Shown: one piece after another, positions 27,725-35,482 of the stretch
How positions within the stretch are numbered: position 1 is the stretch's first letter
Layout: each line of letters starts with the position of its first letter
Assembly (NCBI RefSeq): GCF_030249845.1
Contig: NZ_JANURM010000005.1
Location: 19,510 to 83,509, forward strand
DNA from: Campylobacter gastrosuis
GTDB lineage: Bacteria > Campylobacterota > Campylobacteria > Campylobacterales > Campylobacteraceae
Length of the DNA: 64,000 nucleotides
Reading direction: 5' to 3'
Translations under genes and position numbers: made by a program
The notes under the pieces: model-generated
The model's input: the letters and a program-made list of their open reading frames with translations, nothing else
Told to the model about the DNA's origin: nothing
The model's database searches: none

Positions 27725-29914
27725 ATGAAAATTTCAAAGTTAGTTTGTGTTGCTATTTTTGGTGCGACACTTAGCATTCAGGGCGTATTTGCAAGTGATT
27801 TAGAACAAAAACTACAAGAACTCACACAAAAAGAGCAATCAGCCGCTAATTATTTAAAATCCGTAACAGATGATTTTAATAAAAATTTAACAATTTATAA
27901 CAACGCTCTTAAAGAAAAAGATAACCTACAAGATAAAGCAAATAAATTAAAAAATGAGTTAAATATTTTAAAACAAGAACTAGATACCACAATAAAAACT
28001 AATTTTGAACTGACAAATCAAGCCGAGAAAGAAAAAGTAATTTTACAAAATAAAAAAAATATCCTAGATGAACTACCAACAAAAATAAGCTCATTAAAAG
28101 ATTTAATAAAACAAGCAGAAACAGAGATACAATCAATAGAAGATAAATTAAATAAAAAGCACGAAGAATTAGAAAAAACAACAGATGAGAGTAAGAAAAA
28201 TTCACTAAAAAATGATATAGAAACAGAAAAAGAAAAATTAAATAGCAAAACAGACAAAGTTTCAAACGACAAAAAAGAGCTAGATAGAATTCAAAAAGAA
28301 AAGAATGATTTAGAACAAGAAATTCCAAACTTAGAAGCGGATATTAAAGATATAGAAAACAAAGCAATCTCATTAATACCAAGAGCACAAAATAAACAAG
28401 ATCAAGTAGATGAAACCCGCGAAAAACTAGAAAAAGCCTTAGATGATATCTCATTTTTTAGTGCTACAACCGAAACGGACGCAAAACAAGCACTAGATAA
28501 GAGCAAAGCTAAAAAACAAGAGGCACAAGCTGAGCTAGACAAGCTAAAAAGCGAGATAGAAAAGTTAAGAAGTGCTGATAATCTAAATAAAAATATCAAA
28601 GATAAACAAAACGCCAAAAATGCACTAGAAAAAGCAAAAGAAAACCTAACAAAAGCCACCGATGAAAATGAGAAACAAAAAGCACAAGATGAGATGAATA
28701 AGGCAGAAAACGAGCTTAAAAAAGCACAAGAAAATCAAGAAAAAGCGACCAAAAACAGAACAGAACAACTAATTAAAAACGGAGTTATTTCAAGCGGTTT
28801 AGAAGCGCAAATTTTAACTTCGCTATTTGGCACAAACAAAGACGAGATAGCAAACGAACTAACCGCTGATGATAACACAATAAAAACAACAATCAAAAAC
28901 GCCACAACTTCTATTAAAAACACGCAACAAACGCTAAATCAAGGCATAACAACCGAACTAATAAAACTAAACACCGATATGGCGACATCAACAAGACTTG
29001 CTAAATTAAGCAACCCTTTTAACAACGATCTAGCCTTAGCTTACGCCTTAAATAACATAAAAGGCGAGTTTTTCGCTGATAGCGCAGATACACTAAATAA
29101 CTTGGTGCGTGAATACACAAATAGATTTAAATACGACAACAATCTTTGGGCAAATGTAATGGGTGGCAAGGGCGATAATAAAAACGGCACAGACTCAAAA
29201 CTCTATGGTTTTAGCACAGGCTATGATAAGGCGTTTGATAACACGATAATTGGCGGTTTTGCAACGATTGCAAATAGCCAATTAGAAGCTGATTTTGTAA
29301 AAAATAAGGCAAAAAATTATCAATTTGGATTTTATTTAAGAAGCTTTTTAGACAGCAACGAAATTGATACTAAAATTTCATACGGATTTGCTAAAAATAA
29401 ATTTGAAAGGGTGCAAAAAGAAGCGAACCATAATGCAAAATACAACTCAAATTTCTTTAACGCCTCAATTAGCTATGGTTACGTATTTAACGTATCTAGC
29501 GGGACTTTTTTAAAGCCATTTATTGGATTTGAATATGATAAAATCACAAATAAAGCCTTTAATGAAAGTGGCACTTACGCCATAAATTATGAAAAAACAA
29601 GTGCTAGTGCGCTTAGTGCAAAGCTTGGCGTTGAGCTTAGAAACTACATATCAGAAGGCAGTTATTTTTATCTAACACCAAATTTAAAACAAGAAATAAG
29701 TAAAAAAGTAGATGATTTAAAAGGTGCTTATGTAGGCTCGGCTTACGATTTTACCGTGCTTGCAGATGATAAGAAAAAGACCTTTGTAGGTGGTGAGCTT
29801 GGTGCTGATTTTACTATCACAAAAAATCTATCACTAAATGCAAATTTAGGCATAAAAGCAAGAAGTGATGAAAAATATTACAATGCAAGTTTAGGGCTTA
29901 AATATAAATTCTAA
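27725..29914 (+). CDS. Autotransporter with coiled-coil passenger
   Basis: 729 residues from the ATG at 27725, chosen for its AAGGAG RBS and the signal peptide that follows (residues 1-23, ending VFA). Residues about 25-360 are an almost unbroken coiled coil rich in Lys, Glu, Gln and Leu. A linker rich in Thr/Asn follows, and residues about 450-729 form an autotransporter beta-barrel, from FSTGYDKAFDNTIIGGF to the terminal LGLKYKF with its C-terminal Phe. The passenger should be displayed at the cell surface; its function is unknown, adhesion being a reasonable guess. Transcription is probably switched by the G9 promoter. Followed by a strong terminator. Confidence 0.88.
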   Translation: MKISKLVCVAIFGATLSIQGVFASDLEQKLQELTQKEQSAANYLKSVTDDFNKNLTIYNNALKEKDNLQDKANKLKNELNILKQELDTTIKTNFELTNQAEKEKVILQNKKNILDELPTKISSLKDLIKQAETEIQSIEDKLNKKHEELEKTTDESKKNSLKNDIETEKEKLNSKTDKVSNDKKELDRIQKEKNDLEQEIPNLEADIKDIENKAISLIPRAQNKQDQVDETREKLEKALDDISFFSATTETDAKQALDKSKAKKQEAQAELDKLKSEIEKLRSADNLNKNIKDKQNAKNALEKAKENLTKATDENEKQKAQDEMNKAENELKKAQENQEKATKNRTEQLIKNGVISSGLEAQILTSLFGTNKDEIANELTADDNTIKTTIKNATTSIKNTQQTLNQGITTELIKLNTDMATSTRLAKLSNPFNNDLALAYALNNIKGEFFADSADTLNNLVREYTNRFKYDNNLWANVMGGKGDNKNGTDSKLYGFSTGYDKAFDNTIIGGFATIANSQLEADFVKNKAKNYQFGFYLRSFLDSNEIDTKISYGFAKNKFERVQKEANHNAKYNSNFFNASISYGYVFNVSSGTFLKPFIGFEYDKITNKAFNESGTYAINYEKTSASALSAKLGVELRNYISEGSYFYLTPNLKQEISKKVDDLKGAYVGSAYDFTVLADDKKKTFVGGELGADFTITKNLSLNANLGIKARSDEKYYNASLGLKYKF

Positions 29915-29917
29915 GCT

Positions 29918-29944
29918 AATACCCTCTTTTATTAAGAGGGTATT
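29918..29944. terminator. Bidirectional terminator after the autotransporter gene
   Basis: Perfect 11 bp stem AATACCCTCTT/AAGAGGGTATT, five-base loop, starting 4 bases after the autotransporter stop and touching the stop of the convergent oxidoreductase gene. Confidence 0.88.
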
Positions 29945-30578
29945 AAATCTCTTGCGGGCGGTAAATTTTTACGCCATTTTCTGCTATTTTTGCTACTTTT
30001 ATAGTCGCTTTTGCGATATCTTTACCGCTCATTGGGGCGATATTTTTAAACCAGCCTTTTGGTAAAATTTCAAAGAGCAAAATCATAAATTTTTCGCCGT
30101 ATCTTTTATCCTTTCGCTCTCCATTTATTAGCGGTGGATGGATTATGCTTAGGCTTTTAAAGCCCTGCTCTTTTACGCCTTTTTCGGCTTCGCCCTTTGA
30201 TTTTAGGTATAAAAATTTTGAGTTTATATTTGCTCCTGGTGCTGAAATAAGCGTGAAATTTTCACAGCCCGAGCATTTTGCCCAAATAGCTAAATTTACT
30301 GGATAAATCACATCAACTTTTTTGAAATTCTCCGCGCTTTTTGCCTGTTTTATCGTCGTGCCTAACGCGCAAAAAACGGCGTCAAAACGCTCATTTTCAA
30401 GCGATAAAATTTCATCAAAATTTATAACTTTCTCTCTTAATTTTTGATGCTTTGCCCCACTTGCTTTTCGCACCCAAGTTACAACCTCATCGCACTCTTT
30501 ATCATCTAAAAACTCGCTAACTATCTCACGACCCACAACGCCACTAGCACCGACAACTAAAATTTTTCTCATTTTCAC
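29943..30578 (-). CDS. NAD(P)-binding Rossmann protein (HTATIP2/epimerase-like)
   Basis: 211 residues. It begins with a dinucleotide-binding loop, [13 protein letters not shown] (residues 7-19), then [15 protein letters not shown], and [12 protein letters not shown] with a conserved STK-like order ([12 protein letters not shown]), placing it in the atypical short-chain dehydrogenase group near HTATIP2. Substrate unknown. Overlaps obgE by four bases. Confidence 0.8.
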   Translation of the reverse strand: MKMRKILVVGASGVVGREIVSEFLDDKECDEVVTWVRKASGAKHQKLREKVINFDEILSLENERFDAVFCALGTTIKQAKSAENFKKVDVIYPVNLAIWAKCSGCENFTLISAPGANINSKFLYLKSKGEAEKGVKEQGFKSLSIIHPPLINGERKDKRYGEKFMILLFEILPKGWFKNIAPMSGKDIAKATIKVAKIAENGVKIYRPQEI

Positions 30579-31615
30579 TTTCTCTTTAAAAGTTCAAGCA
30601 GACTAAATTTCAGCTCGTTTATATTCTCGCCGCTTAACGATGAGATAGGCAGGACAAAATATGGCTTTGAAGCGTCAAACTCATAAATATCTTGTTTGTA
30701 TCCAATATCGCCGTTTAAGCCAAGATGAGCGATAAAATCGGCAATCTTTGCCACATCATCACAAGCGTCAATCCTAGTGAGCGCCACAGCATAATCTCGC
30801 CCAAAAAGCTCTGGCGAAAATTTCAAAACCTCGCTTCTAAGCGTGTCAAACTGCTCTTTTAAGTCGCGATAATTTGCCAAATCAATCATATAAAGCAAAA
30901 TTTTTGTCCGCTCAATGTGCTTTAAAAACTTAATCCCAAGCCCTCTGCCGTCGCTTGCGCCCTCAATAATACCCGGAATATCAGCCATAACAAAGCCATT
31001 ATACTCATCAACCGCAACTTGCCCTAACTTTGGCGTGAGCGTGGTAAATTCGTAGTTTGCAATCTGTGGCTTTGCGTTTGAAACGACCGAGATTAGCGTT
31101 GACTTGCCGACATTTGGAAAGCCCACAAGCCCCACGTCAGCGATTAGTTTTAGCTCCAAACGGACGTTTTTAACCTCTTCTGGCAAGCCCTTTTGAGCGT
31201 ATTCTGGCGCTTGATTTACCGAGTTTTTAAAGTGGATATTGCCAAGTCCGCCCTTGCCACCTTTTAAAAACAGCACCCTTTGCCCCTGCTCTGTTAGGTC
31301 GCACAAAAGCTCGTTAGTATCGGCGTCATACACAGCAGTGCCGGGCGGGACGATAAGCTCCAAGCTCTCGCCCTTTTTGCCATTCATCCGTGAGCCTTGT
31401 CCTGCTTCGCCGTTTTTTGCGCTCAAAGAGCGTTTGCCTTTGTAGGCGGCTAGCGTGTGAGAGTTGTTATCTACGATAAAATAGACATCTCCGCCATCCC
31501 CACCATCTCCACCGTCTGGACCGCCTAAAATCACGTGTTTTTCACGGCGAAAGCTAACTGCCCCAGCGCCGCCGTGCCCTGAACTAACCCTAAAACTCGC
31601 GCTATCTATAAACAT
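30575..31615 (-). CDS. obgE: GTPase ObgE/CgtA
   Basis: 346 residues. The glycine-rich Obg fold at the N-terminus ([16 protein letters not shown], then [15 protein letters not shown]) followed by a GTPase domain with G1 [10 protein letters not shown] (about 166-175), DIPGII (G3) and the TRID (G4) motif. Obg binds the 50S subunit and links ribosome maturation to growth. Its promoter, RBS and first codons are duplicated 1.84 kb away at the other end of a small island (see the 27 bp repeats). Confidence 0.97.
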   Translation of the reverse strand: MFIDSASFRVSSGHGGAGAVSFRREKHVILGGPDGGDGGDGGDVYFIVDNNSHTLAAYKGKRSLSAKNGEAGQGSRMNGKKGESLELIVPPGTAVYDADTNELLCDLTEQGQRVLFLKGGKGGLGNIHFKNSVNQAPEYAQKGLPEEVKNVRLELKLIADVGLVGFPNVGKSTLISVVSNAKPQIANYEFTTLTPKLGQVAVDEYNGFVMADIPGIIEGASDGRGLGIKFLKHIERTKILLYMIDLANYRDLKEQFDTLRSEVLKFSPELFGRDYAVALTRIDACDDVAKIADFIAHLGLNGDIGYKQDIYEFDASKPYFVLPISSLSGENINELKFSLLELLKRK

Positions 31616-31634
31616 TTTTTGCCTTTAAATTTTT
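31608..31634 (-). repeat. 27 bp direct repeat, copy at obgE (left end of island)
   Basis: Identical over 27 bases to 33446-33472. It covers the first codons of obgE, the RBS (AAAGGC) and the leader. Both copies are followed, on the minus strand view, by a TATAAT box in the same position (31642-31647 here). Confidence 0.9.
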
Positions 31635-31641
31635 AGTAGCG

Positions 31642-31647
31642 ATTATA
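31642..31647 (-). promoter_or_regulatory. -10 box of obgE
   Basis: Minus strand TATAAT, 26 bases before the obgE ATG, in the part of the island next to the left repeat. A matching box stands at 33478-33483 before the stranded obgE start. Confidence 0.6.
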
Positions 31648-31663
31648 CCCAAACTTGCTAAAA

Positions 31664-32305
31664 CTATGCCAAAGCTACCGCAATATCACTCTTTATTAGT
31701 GGGTTTAATTTGAAAATTTCAGTATTGCTTTGATAAAGATTTCTCCAAGATGAGTAGCCGTATTCTATGGGACTTATCTTGCCTCCTTTGCTTTTTAAGC
31801 TTTTTATGATTTTGGCGTTACAAGCATAACCATCGCTACCCATATTCTCTTTTACCGCTTGAATAATATCTGAAAAATCAGATATTTGACTATCCTGACG
31901 AGATAATAAAATAAAATTTGAATATGCATCTTTTATTGATTGCTTAGTCTTTTGTTCGCCAAACCCTAAAACTACTTTATTCATTTTTTTAAGCTTTATA
32001 ATAAGCGAAGCGAAATCGCAATCACTTGAAATAATACCAACAATATCTATTTGGTTAAATCTCATAGTATCCTCAAGCACATCCAAACAAAGCGAAACAT
32101 CGCTAGAATTTGGCTTGTGATTAAAAATTTGGATAGCTTCTATATCACTTGCTTGTAAAATTTCATCCCAACCGCAACGCTTAGTAAAATCTTTATACGC
32201 TTTTTTAATAACAATCTCATAGCGTTCATTTTGGCAATACCTAACAACATCTGAGAAAAAAGTATGACTTACGTTTTGACAGTCAAAATATAAAGCTATT
32301 TTCAT
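31664..32305 (-). CDS. NYN-domain (PIN-like) RNase with C-terminal OST-HTH/LOTUS-like domain
   Basis: 213 residues. The first 130 fit the NYN nuclease family: LYFDCQNV at the start (first acidic residue), NSSDVSLCLDVLEDT and the signature GIISSDCDFASLIIKLKK with its paired acidic residues. Residues about 145-205 (QAVKENMGSDGYACNAKIIK...YSSWRNLYQS) resemble the OST-HTH/LOTUS RNA-binding module often fused to NYN. Such proteins are thought to be metal-dependent RNA nucleases. Within the obgE island, so a defence or element-maintenance role is possible but not shown. Confidence 0.82.
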   Translation of the reverse strand: MKIALYFDCQNVSHTFFSDVVRYCQNERYEIVIKKAYKDFTKRCGWDEILQASDIEAIQIFNHKPNSSDVSLCLDVLEDTMRFNQIDIVGIISSDCDFASLIIKLKKMNKVVLGFGEQKTKQSIKDAYSNFILLSRQDSQISDFSDIIQAVKENMGSDGYACNAKIIKSLKSKGGKISPIEYGYSSWRNLYQSNTEIFKLNPLIKSDIAVALA

Positions 32306-32325
32306 ATCTATGCCCTTAAATTTAC

Positions 32326-32356
32326 CCTCTCCTTTTCTTTTTACAAAAAGGAGAGG
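32326..32356 (-). terminator. Hairpin between the 30-residue ORF and the NYN gene
   Basis: Perfect 11 bp inverted repeat CCTCTCCTTTT/AAAAGGAGAGG with a 9-base loop. On the minus strand it follows the small ORF stop by five bases but has no long T run, so it may be a partial terminator or an mRNA stabiliser. It also contains AAGGAG, so folding would hide that sequence; the NYN start is 20 bases further on. Confidence 0.6.
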
Positions 32357-32361
32357 ATGTA

Positions 32362-32454
32362 TTATTTTTTAGGCGGATTATTGCCTCTGCCACCGCCACT
32401 TGGATTACCAGTAGTGCTTGGACCATTTGGTGGTCTAACGCTTGACTTTGCCAT
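32362..32454 (-). CDS. 30-residue Pro/Gly-rich basic small protein
   Basis: Reads MAKSSVRPPNGPSTTGNP, then SGGGRGNNPPKK, and stop. The ATG is preceded by GGAGGTG at a good distance (six bases), one of the best Shine-Dalgarno sequences in the window, and by a TATAAT at 32505-32510. It is basic, has no hydrophobic segment and no cysteine. It lies upstream of the NYN gene in the same direction, separated by the hairpin. I do not recognise the family; the strong RBS is the main evidence that it is real. Confidence 0.65.
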   Translation of the reverse strand: MAKSSVRPPNGPSTTGNPSGGGRGNNPPKK

Positions 32455-32482
32455 TATTATCACCTCCTTTCAGTAGATTTGG

Positions 32483-32510
32483 TATAATTGGTTTTTGTAA
32501 CGAAATTATA
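32483..32510. promoter_or_regulatory. Two face-to-face -10 boxes for divergent island genes
   Basis: Plus strand TATAAT at 32483-32488 with a TGG before it (extended -10), and minus strand TATAAT at 32505-32510. Each would start transcription near 32495-32498, the plus transcript towards the 32530 gene and the minus transcript towards the 30-residue ORF. Polymerase cannot occupy both at once. Confidence 0.5.
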
Positions 32511-32529
32511 TAAAAGAGTCAGGCGACAA

Positions 32530-32919
32530 ATGGCGACAAAAAAATATGAACGTGAGTGCAAGAAATTAGCCACAGATATATATAGTGGAGTGTATAAAAC
32601 AGGGTGTAGTTTAATTCAATTTCTTATCTTATTCGTAGGACATAAAGAAAATAACGACGACGAAAAGGAGTTAGAAAAACGGGCAAAATCCTACGAAAGA
32701 CAAATGCAAAGAGCAATAAATGGTAATTTAGGCTCCGAAAAAAGTCTGAATAAATTAAGGGAAATATATCAATTCTTACTAGATAATGATGATTATAAAA
32801 AACTAAATTTTTACAAACCTCTCCTAGATGATAGCTTCGAGCGACAAATTTTAGGCGATGGGCTATGTGATAATATAGAAAAAAGCTCCGAACGAGCCTT
32901 TAATACGAGCATTGATTAA
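32530..32919 (+). CDS. Hypothetical protein in the obgE island
   Basis: 129 residues from the ATG at 32530. The frame is open 14 codons upstream to a TTG, but that TTG overlaps the TATAAT box, so the ATG (GAG 10 bases upstream) is preferred. The protein is rich in Lys, Glu and Asn, with one possible short membrane segment (GCSLIQFLILFVG, about residues 25-37) and a charged helical remainder. No family recognised. Its end overlaps the end of the convergent gene by 20 bases. Confidence 0.6.
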   Translation: MATKKYERECKKLATDIYSGVYKTGCSLIQFLILFVGHKENNDDEKELEKRAKSYERQMQRAINGNLGSEKSLNKLREIYQFLLDNDDYKKLNFYKPLLDDSFERQILGDGLCDNIEKSSERAFNTSID

Positions 32920-33355
32920 TTTCCTTATTCTCTTTTAGACAGTTTTTCAGTTGCTGTATGCAATATTCTTTTTTATAATAACGCCCTTGTTCGCCTACGC
33001 ATTTTGAGATAAAGGAATATTCTTCTTCTATACTATAACGCTCCAAAAACATCTCATAGCCGCCATAAGCCAATCCGCTAACTAAAATCACGCCAAACCA
33101 AAATCCACCGCCACCTTTTGAATCGCCAGCCTGCTCTTTATTAATCGCTTCATCTATAGATGATCTAAATTTATCGCTCTCTTGTATAAATTTTACCAAT
33201 CTTTCGGCATCGGTTGAACTTATTTTATTATTATCGGCATTTATTTTTAACTCTTTTATGCCGTCATCCATAAGCTGATTGATGTTTTTTAATAAGTTTT
33301 TATCTACTAAATTTTCTACAATATTTTTTTGTATTTCGCTTTTGTCTATTCGCAT
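32900..33355 (-). CDS. Hypothetical single-pass membrane protein in the obgE island
   Basis: 151 residues. A helical N-terminal half (residues 1-80), a glycine-rich start to one membrane helix (GGGGFWFGVILVSGLAYGGY, about 87-106), and a C-terminal tail with four cysteines (KCVGEQ, YCIQ, NCLK, QCSY) that should face the periplasm if the N-terminus is cytoplasmic. GGAG stands 9 bases before the ATG. No family recognised. Convergent and overlapping with the 32530 gene. Confidence 0.62.
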   Translation of the reverse strand: MRIDKSEIQKNIVENLVDKNLLKNINQLMDDGIKELKINADNNKISSTDAERLVKFIQESDKFRSSIDEAINKEQAGDSKGGGGFWFGVILVSGLAYGGYEMFLERYSIEEEYSFISKCVGEQGRYYKKEYCIQQLKNCLKENKEINQCSY

Positions 33356-33445
33356 ATTTTAGTCTCCATGCTAGTTTAAAATATTATCGCTAATAAGCAT
33401 AAAAACAGAAAATGTTATGGCAAATTCTCTTTACCAAACAGCTGG

Positions 33446-33472
33446 ATAAACATTTTTTGCCTTTAAATTTTT
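33446..33472 (-). repeat. 27 bp direct repeat, outer copy (right end of island)
   Basis: Identical to 31608-31634. On the minus strand it keeps RBS, ATG and the first codons of obgE, after a TGC-TATAAT promoter (33478-33483), but the ORF ends after 12 codons (MFIQLFGKENLP). Confidence 0.9.
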
Positions 33473-33514
33473 GCTTGATTATAGCAAATTTTGCTTATTT
33501 CATTATTTTTTTGT

Positions 33515-33520
33515 TAAAAT
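33515..33520 (+). promoter_or_regulatory. Extended -10 promoter for galE
   Basis: TGT-TAAAAT ending 26 bases before the galE ATG, with AAGGA as RBS. Confidence 0.5.
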
Positions 33521-33546
33521 TGCAAAAAAATTACAAGGATTAATCA

Positions 33547-34530
33547 ATGAATATTTTAATCACTGGTGGGGCTGGGTATATCGGTTCGCACGTTTTAAAG
33601 GCACTTTTAGAGCTTAAAGAGCATAAAATTAGCGTTATTGATAACCTAAGCAAAGGCAGTTTAAACGCCATAAATGAGCTTAAAAAAATTGCAGATTTTT
33701 CGTTTTTTAATCTTAGTTTAGAGGATGATTTGAATGAAATTTTTAAAAACGGCAAATTTGATGCGATTATCCACTTTGCAGCCTTTATTGAGGTCTTTGA
33801 AAGCACTCAAAATCCACTAAAATACTATCTAAACAACACCGCAAATGTGGCAAAAATTCTAACCTACTGCCAAAAATATGGCGTAAATCGCTTCATTTTT
33901 AGCTCCACGGCTGCCGTTTATGGAGAGCCAGATACTGATGAAGTAAGCGAAAAAAGCCCTACAAATCCGATAAATCCTTACGGACATTCAAAGCTGATGA
34001 GTGAGCAAATCATCAAGGATTTTGCCGCTTCTAATTCTAATTTTAGATACGCCATTTTGCGTTATTTTAACGTTGCTGGGGCTAGCATTGATAACACAAT
34101 CGGTCAAAACTACCCAAACGCCACGCATTTAATAAAAGTAGCAGTCCAGACCGTACTTAAAAAAAGGGAGCAAATGAGCGTTTTTGGCAGGGATTATGCC
34201 ACAAAAGACGGCACTTGTGTGCGTGACTACATACACGTTTGCGACCTTGCAAATGCCCATATTTCGGCACTAAACTACATAAACAAAAACGAGAGCGAAA
34301 CCTTTAATGTAGGTTATGGGCGGGGTTTTTCGGTGCTTGAAGTAATTGAGATCACAAAGGCTGTAAGTGGCGTAAATTTCAAGGTTTTAGACGCCCCAAG
34401 ACGCGATGGCGACCCAGCGATTTTAATAGCAAATTCAAATAAACTAAGAGAGAAAACCGACTGGCAGCCAAAATTTGATGATTTAAGACTGATTGTTAAA
34501 ACAGCACTTGACTGGGAGCGAAAAATTTAG
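33547..34530 (+). CDS. galE: UDP-glucose 4-epimerase
   Basis: 327 residues. NAD-binding GGAGYIGSHV (residues 7-16), catalytic Ser/Tyr/Lys visible as SSTAAVYGE and NPYGHSK, and the sugar-binding RYFNVAGA region. Interconverts UDP-Glc and UDP-Gal, and possibly the N-acetyl forms as in Campylobacter Gne, supplying the surface-carbohydrate enzymes. It sits next to the island and away from the glycosyltransferase cluster. Its end overlaps the convergent EamA gene by four bases. Confidence 0.92.
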   Translation: MNILITGGAGYIGSHVLKALLELKEHKISVIDNLSKGSLNAINELKKIADFSFFNLSLEDDLNEIFKNGKFDAIIHFAAFIEVFESTQNPLKYYLNNTANVAKILTYCQKYGVNRFIFSSTAAVYGEPDTDEVSEKSPTNPINPYGHSKLMSEQIIKDFAASNSNFRYAILRYFNVAGASIDNTIGQNYPNATHLIKVAVQTVLKKREQMSVFGRDYATKDGTCVRDYIHVCDLANAHISALNYINKNESETFNVGYGRGFSVLEVIEITKAVSGVNFKVLDAPRRDGDPAILIANSNKLREKTDWQPKFDDLRLIVKTALDWERKI

Positions 34531-35429
34531 CCCTTTTTGGCTATTTTTTGCCCCTTTGAGCTTAAAAACACACAACAAATTATCAGCACAAATCCAACAA
34601 AATCTAAAAACAAAAACTGCGTTTTTAGCCAAAAATGCGCAAAAATCGTGGCACTAACTGGCTCAATACAAGCCACCAAACTAGCCCTAGCCGCACCTAA
34701 AATTTTAACCCCAACCATATAAAAACTAAACGACAAAATCGTCCCAAAAAATATCACAGAAAAAAACGCTAAAAATCCACTAAAATCGCTTAAAAATCCA
34801 AACTGCCACACACGCAAATAAAGCCCCAAAACAACGCCACCAAAGAGCATTGCCCAACCTAAAACCAATGCGACCGGATATTTTTTATTAAGCCTTTTTG
34901 GCACTAAATTGTAAAAACAAGCCCCAATCGCACTTAAAAACGCAAAAATGAGTGCCTCTTTGCTAACTACAAATTTACCAAAATCGCCGTGCGTGGCTAA
35001 AATCACAACGCCAAGAGTGGCTAAAATAAGCGAAATTAGCTCATTTAGCCTAGCAAATCTACGCTCATTAAAGCAAACGATTATCAAAATAATCGCTGGT
35101 GCGGTGTATTGAATCACGGTCGCAATCCCTGCATTTGATAGGTAAATCGCATAAAAATATGTATATTGTGTCATCATTAGACCGATTATTGAGTAAATTA
35201 AAAGCTCTGGCAAAAGCCTAATATCTTTTATGGGTAAAACCGCTCTTTTAGGGCTTTTAATCAGATAAAAAGCGACTAATAAAGCCCCAGAAACAAGCAA
35301 TCTATACGGCACTAAAAAGTCGGCATTTACATTTTTTTGTGTAAAAAGATACTGGCCACAAGCACCGCTAAATCCCCATAAAATTCCGCCCAAAAGCGTT
35401 AAAATAAGTCCAAAAATTTCACGTTTCAT
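34527..35429 (-). CDS. EamA (DMT superfamily) transporter
   Basis: 300 residues with about ten membrane helices and two EamA repeats; the first begins GLILTLLGGILWGFSGACGQ, and VIQYTAPAIILIIVCFNER closes the first half. DMT proteins export metabolites or amino acids, but the substrate cannot be told from sequence. Divergent from the nicotinate phosphoribosyltransferase gene. Confidence 0.87.
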   Translation of the reverse strand: MKREIFGLILTLLGGILWGFSGACGQYLFTQKNVNADFLVPYRLLVSGALLVAFYLIKSPKRAVLPIKDIRLLPELLIYSIIGLMMTQYTYFYAIYLSNAGIATVIQYTAPAIILIIVCFNERRFARLNELISLILATLGVVILATHGDFGKFVVSKEALIFAFLSAIGACFYNLVPKRLNKKYPVALVLGWAMLFGGVVLGLYLRVWQFGFLSDFSGFLAFFSVIFFGTILSFSFYMVGVKILGAARASLVACIEPVSATIFAHFWLKTQFLFLDFVGFVLIICCVFLSSKGQKIAKKG

Positions 35430-35482
35430 TTTGAGATTTTATATTTTTTTTGCTAAATTTAGCAAAATTTTAAAGGCACAAA

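Larger units (their letters stand above)
31635..33445. mobile_element. 1.8 kb accessory island inserted at the obgE start
   Basis: The sequence between two identical 27 bp direct repeats carries a NYN nuclease gene, a 30-residue ORF, and two genes of unknown function, none of which belongs to the flanking core genes (obgE, galE). The outer repeat at 33446 is a stranded copy of the obgE promoter, RBS and start, now leading only to a 12-codon ORF. The simplest reading is insertion at the 5' end of obgE with replacement of its promoter, as site-specific elements do at gene ends. No integrase is present inside. The mobile nature is inference. Confidence 0.6.

Noticed and set aside
28000..28900. 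Long minus-strand ORFs opposite the coiled coil
   Set aside because: They are rich in Phe/Leu/Ser because they are the complement of Lys/Glu-rich codons; no RBS.
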